A DNA stretch of 64,000 nt from Anaspis maculata (Eukaryota; Arthropoda; Insecta; Coleoptera; Scraptiidae). A model generated the notes under the pieces. The model ran no database searches. It was not told the origin of the DNA and worked only from the letters and a program-made list of their open reading frames with translations. Of the stretch, positions 60,801-64,000 are shown piece after piece (position 1 is the first letter of the stretch; every line of letters starts with the position of its first letter). The DNA is taken from the NCBI GenBank assembly GCA_949128115.1, contig OX421967.1, forward strand, positions 60,772,855-60,836,854, read 5' to 3'. Both the position numbers and the translations under genes were made by a program.

Positions 60801-63800
60801 AAGATTTTATGCTACCCTTTCCTTACTTTTCCGCGGAGTAGGTAATGAGTCACTTCCCGCCCTTGACTTTTTTTTCAATCACAAGAGATCTGTAGTTCTA
60901 TGCTGAGGTGATACTGATTTACCCACTCATTGCTTTTTTGAATGCATCATTCTTGAAAAAAAATTCTGTGCCACTCTTTCCCTATTTTCCCACGGAGTAG
61001 GTAATGAGTTACTTTCTGCCCTTGACAACCATCAGTTTTCCAATCTTTGGAATTCTGTAGTTTTGTACTGAAATCAATCTGATTCATCCATATATTGGTT
61101 GGATGCATTATTCTGAAAAAACGTTTTCTTTCATTTTCCCGCGGAGTAGGTAATGAATCACTTCCCGCCTTTGGAAACTATTATTTCTTAATCTTGAGAG
61201 CTCTGTAGTTCTGTACTGATGTACTCACTAAATGTTTGGTTGAATGCATTATTTAAAAAAAAATCTCATTCAACTCTTTCTTCATTTTTCCGCGGAGTAG
61301 GTAATGAGCCACTTCTGGCCCTCTTACATGGTATGTAATGAATCAATTACCATAGTGATTTTGTGAGCTATAATAAATTACATACCGACACAAGAAATGC
61401 ATCATTACTGGAGGCTCTCTTTGCCTGCAGCAGTAATTATGCATTTACCGCCGAGAGTAAACATACTAATCAACTCGCAACCATATACCTAGCTAAGGTC
61501 TACAGGATTACTTATAGGCGTTTAAACTGAAGCTACAATTTCTTTATTTTCCCGCGGAGTACGTAATGACTCCGCTTCCCGCCCTCTTTAGTCTTTCATG
61601 ATAGGTAACGAATCAATTACCATAGTGGTTGTGAGTGATAGTATATCTCATACCGAGACGGGAAATGCCTGATTACTCCAAGCTTCCGGAGGTTGTCTTT
61701 GCCCTCAGGAGTAATGATGCATTTACCGTCGAAAGTATACGTAGGCGTTAAAAAGTTGAAATTTGAAAATGAGTTTCACTTGGTTCAGGTAATACTGATT
61801 TTATCACTCGTTTTTTTGTTGGATAGACTATTTTGAAATTTTGCTAACTATAAGGTTCTTCTTCATTTTCCCGCGAAGTAGGTGATGAGTCACTTCTCAC
61901 CTTCCTTACATGCCATTAAATGGATCAGTTACCTTAGCGGTTGTAAATAATAGTATATCACATACTGAGCCAGGAAATGCATCATTACTTCAAGCTTCTG
62001 TAGGCTCGCTTCGCTCTCAGCAGTAATGATGCATTTACCGTCGAAAGTATGTAGACGTACAAAAGTCGAAATTGAAAAATGAGCTTCACTTGGTTAAGTA
62101 ACACTGATTTTTTCACTCGTTGTTTGATTGGATAAGTGATTGTGGAATTTTTCTTTCAAAGCTTTTCTTCATTTTTCCGCGGAGTAGGTAATGGATCACT
62201 TCCCGCCCTTCTTACATGACATTTAATGTATCAGTTACCCTAGCGGTTGTGAGTAATAGTATGTCACATGAAGAGACGGGAAATGCATGATTACTTCAAG
62301 TTTCTGTAGGCTCTTTTTGCTCTCAGCAGTAATGATGCATTTACCGTCGAAAGTATGTAGGCGTTCAAAAGTTGAAATTAAAAAATGAGTTTCACTTGGT
62401 TCAGGTGATACTGATTTTAACACTCGCTGTTTGGTTGGGTGAAATATTTTGAAATTTTGCTTATAAGGTTGATTTTTTTCCCGCGGAGTAGGTAATAAGT
62501 CACTTCTCGCCCTCCTTACATGGCATTCAATGAATCACTTACCCTAGCAGTTGTAAGTAATAGTATATCACCTAATAAGACGGGAATTGCATATTCACTT
62601 CAAGTTCCTGTAGGCTCTCTTTGGCTTCAGCAGTAATGATGCATTTACCGTCAAAAGTATGTAGGCGTACTTTAAAATTTAAAAATTAAAAATAAGTTTC
62701 ACTTGGTTCAGGTAATACTAATTTTATCACTTGTTGTTTGGTTGGGTGAAATATTTTGAAATTTTGCTCATAAGGTTAATTTTTTACCCGCGGAGTAGGT
62801 AATGAGTCACTTCCCGCCCTCCTTACCTGACATTTAATGGTATATCACATAACGAGACGGGAAATGCATAATTACTTCAAGTTTCTGTAGGCTCTCTTTG
62901 CTCTTAGCAGTAATGATGCATTTACCGTCGAAAGTATGTAGGCGTACGAAAGTGAAATTCAAAAATAAGATTCACTTGGTTGGGTAATACTCATTTTATC
63001 ACTCGTTGTTTGGTTGTATGAATGATTGTGAAATTTTTCTCCCAAAACTATTCTACAGTTTCCCGCGGAGTAGGTATTGAGTCACTTCCCGCCCTTCTTG
63101 CATGGCATTCAATGAAACAGTTACCCTAGCGGTTGTGAGTAATAGTATATCACATAACGAGACGGGAAATGCATCAATACTTCAATTTTCAGTAGGCTCT
63201 CTTTGCTCTCAGCAGTAATGATGCATTTACCGTCGAAAGTATGTAGGCGTACAAAAGTAAAATTCAAAAGTGAGTTTCACTTGGTTCAGATAATACTGAT
63301 TTTATCACTCGCTGTTCGGTGGTGTGAAATATTTTGGAATTTTGCTTATGAGGTTAATTTTTTTTCCCGCGGAGTAGGTAATGGGTCACTTCCCACCCTC
63401 CTCACATGGCACACAATGGATCGGTACCCTAGCGGTTGTAAGTGATAGTATATCACATACCGAGCCGGGAAGTGCATTATTACTTCAAGCTTCTGTAGGC
63501 TCTCTCTGCTCTCAGCAGTAATGATGCATTTACCGTCGAAAGTATACATACTATTTCACTCAAAACCACATACATTTAGTATTACTCAGAGGCGTTCAGA
63601 CTAAAGCTACAATCTTTTAATTCTCCAGCAGAAAAGATAATAAGCCACTTCCCGCCCTCTTTCATGGTATGTAACGAATCAATTACCATAGTGATTTTGT
63701 GGGTTATAGTATATTACATATCGACACAAGAAATGCATAATTACTTGAGGTTGAGGCTGTCTTCGTCTTCAGCAGTAATGATGCATTTACCGTCGAGAGT

Positions 63801-64000
63801 ATACATGGTATTTAAACTCAAAACCGTATACCTAGCTTACAGGATCATTTAAAGGCGTTCAAACTGAAGCTACAATTTCTTCATTGTCCCGCGAAGTAGG
63901 TAGGTAATTTGTCAATCACCGCCCTCTTACATGGTAGGTAATGGAACAATTATCATAGTTATTTGGCGAGATAATAGTTTATTACATACCGAGACAAGAA
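57861..64000. repeat. Satellite D, modular long units (about 160, 250 and 305 bp)
   Basis: A conserved box (CCGCGGAGTAGG, then TAATGAGTCACTTCCCGCC) recurs throughout. Spacing is about 160 bp in 58.0-59.4 and 60.6-61.3 kb, where the filler is TTCTGTAGTTCTGTACTGAT and CACTCATTGTTTGGTTGGAT. It is about 250 bp in 59.4-60.5 kb and 275-320 bp in 61.3-63.6 kb, where the filler includes GGGAAATGCATCATTACT, CAGTAATGATGCATTTACCG and AGTATACATACTATTTCACT. Blocks of one type alternate with blocks of another. The array continues past the window end. No exon is recognised here, although the transporter's 5' end may lie within or beyond it. Confidence 0.93.

Noticed and set aside
1..64000. CRISPR-like repeat-spacer arrays
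   Set aside because: All periodic sequences are head-to-tail satellites without unique spacers, and the genes are eukaryotic with introns.

Overview
This window is eukaryotic and most likely from an insect. The evidence is a ZAD-C2H2 zinc-finger gene (an arthropod-expanded family), a Tret1-like sugar transporter, intron-split genes with GT-AG junctions, pogo-type and fold-back DNA transposons, and long satellite arrays. A beetle would fit such satellite-rich, gene-containing DNA, but the sequence alone does not fix the order. No bacterial operon, CRISPR array, rRNA or tRNA was seen.

Layout. (1) 1-21964: satellite A, about 176 bp per monomer, with a seven-monomer (1232 bp) higher-order repeat, interrupted at 19601-20881 by a DNA transposon with a TA target duplication. 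The array ends about 20 bp before a 3' splice site. (2) 21985-22089: the terminal coding exon of an unrecognised + strand gene whose last intron apparently holds satellite A. (3) 22459-22596 and 33283-34215: two exons of a + strand ZAD/C2H2 zinc-finger gene (356 aa when spliced). Its 10.7 kb intron holds three palindromic fold-back elements, an LTR-like sequence with an inverted partial copy, a diffuse GAGCCC repeat and an ACGTT-rich tandem array of about 320 bp units. (4) 34318-57228, - strand: five exons of an MFS facilitated trehalose/sugar transporter (485 aa as assembled). One 20.8 kb intron carries satellite B (275 bp dimers, 35.5-48.1 kb), a decayed TCACG-rich zone (48.1-51.2 kb), satellite C (about 316 bp dimers, 51.2-55.2 kb) and a 31 bp minisatellite that abuts a splice donor. 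(5) 57.2-64.0 kb: a modular satellite D complex, upstream of the first transporter exon seen here and perhaps inside its 5' intron.

The zinc-finger gene and the transporter converge with 102 bp between stop codons, and their candidate poly(A) signals imply overlapping 3' ends. The three genes do not form an obvious pathway. What stands out is that three neighbouring genes carry several unrelated tandem-repeat families in or beside their introns, several with nested higher-order structure. I did not find a convincing new enzyme system; the strongest observations concern satellite architecture and its interplay with splice sites and transposons. Positions and exon structures come from reading the sequence; family names rest on recognised motifs, with no database search.
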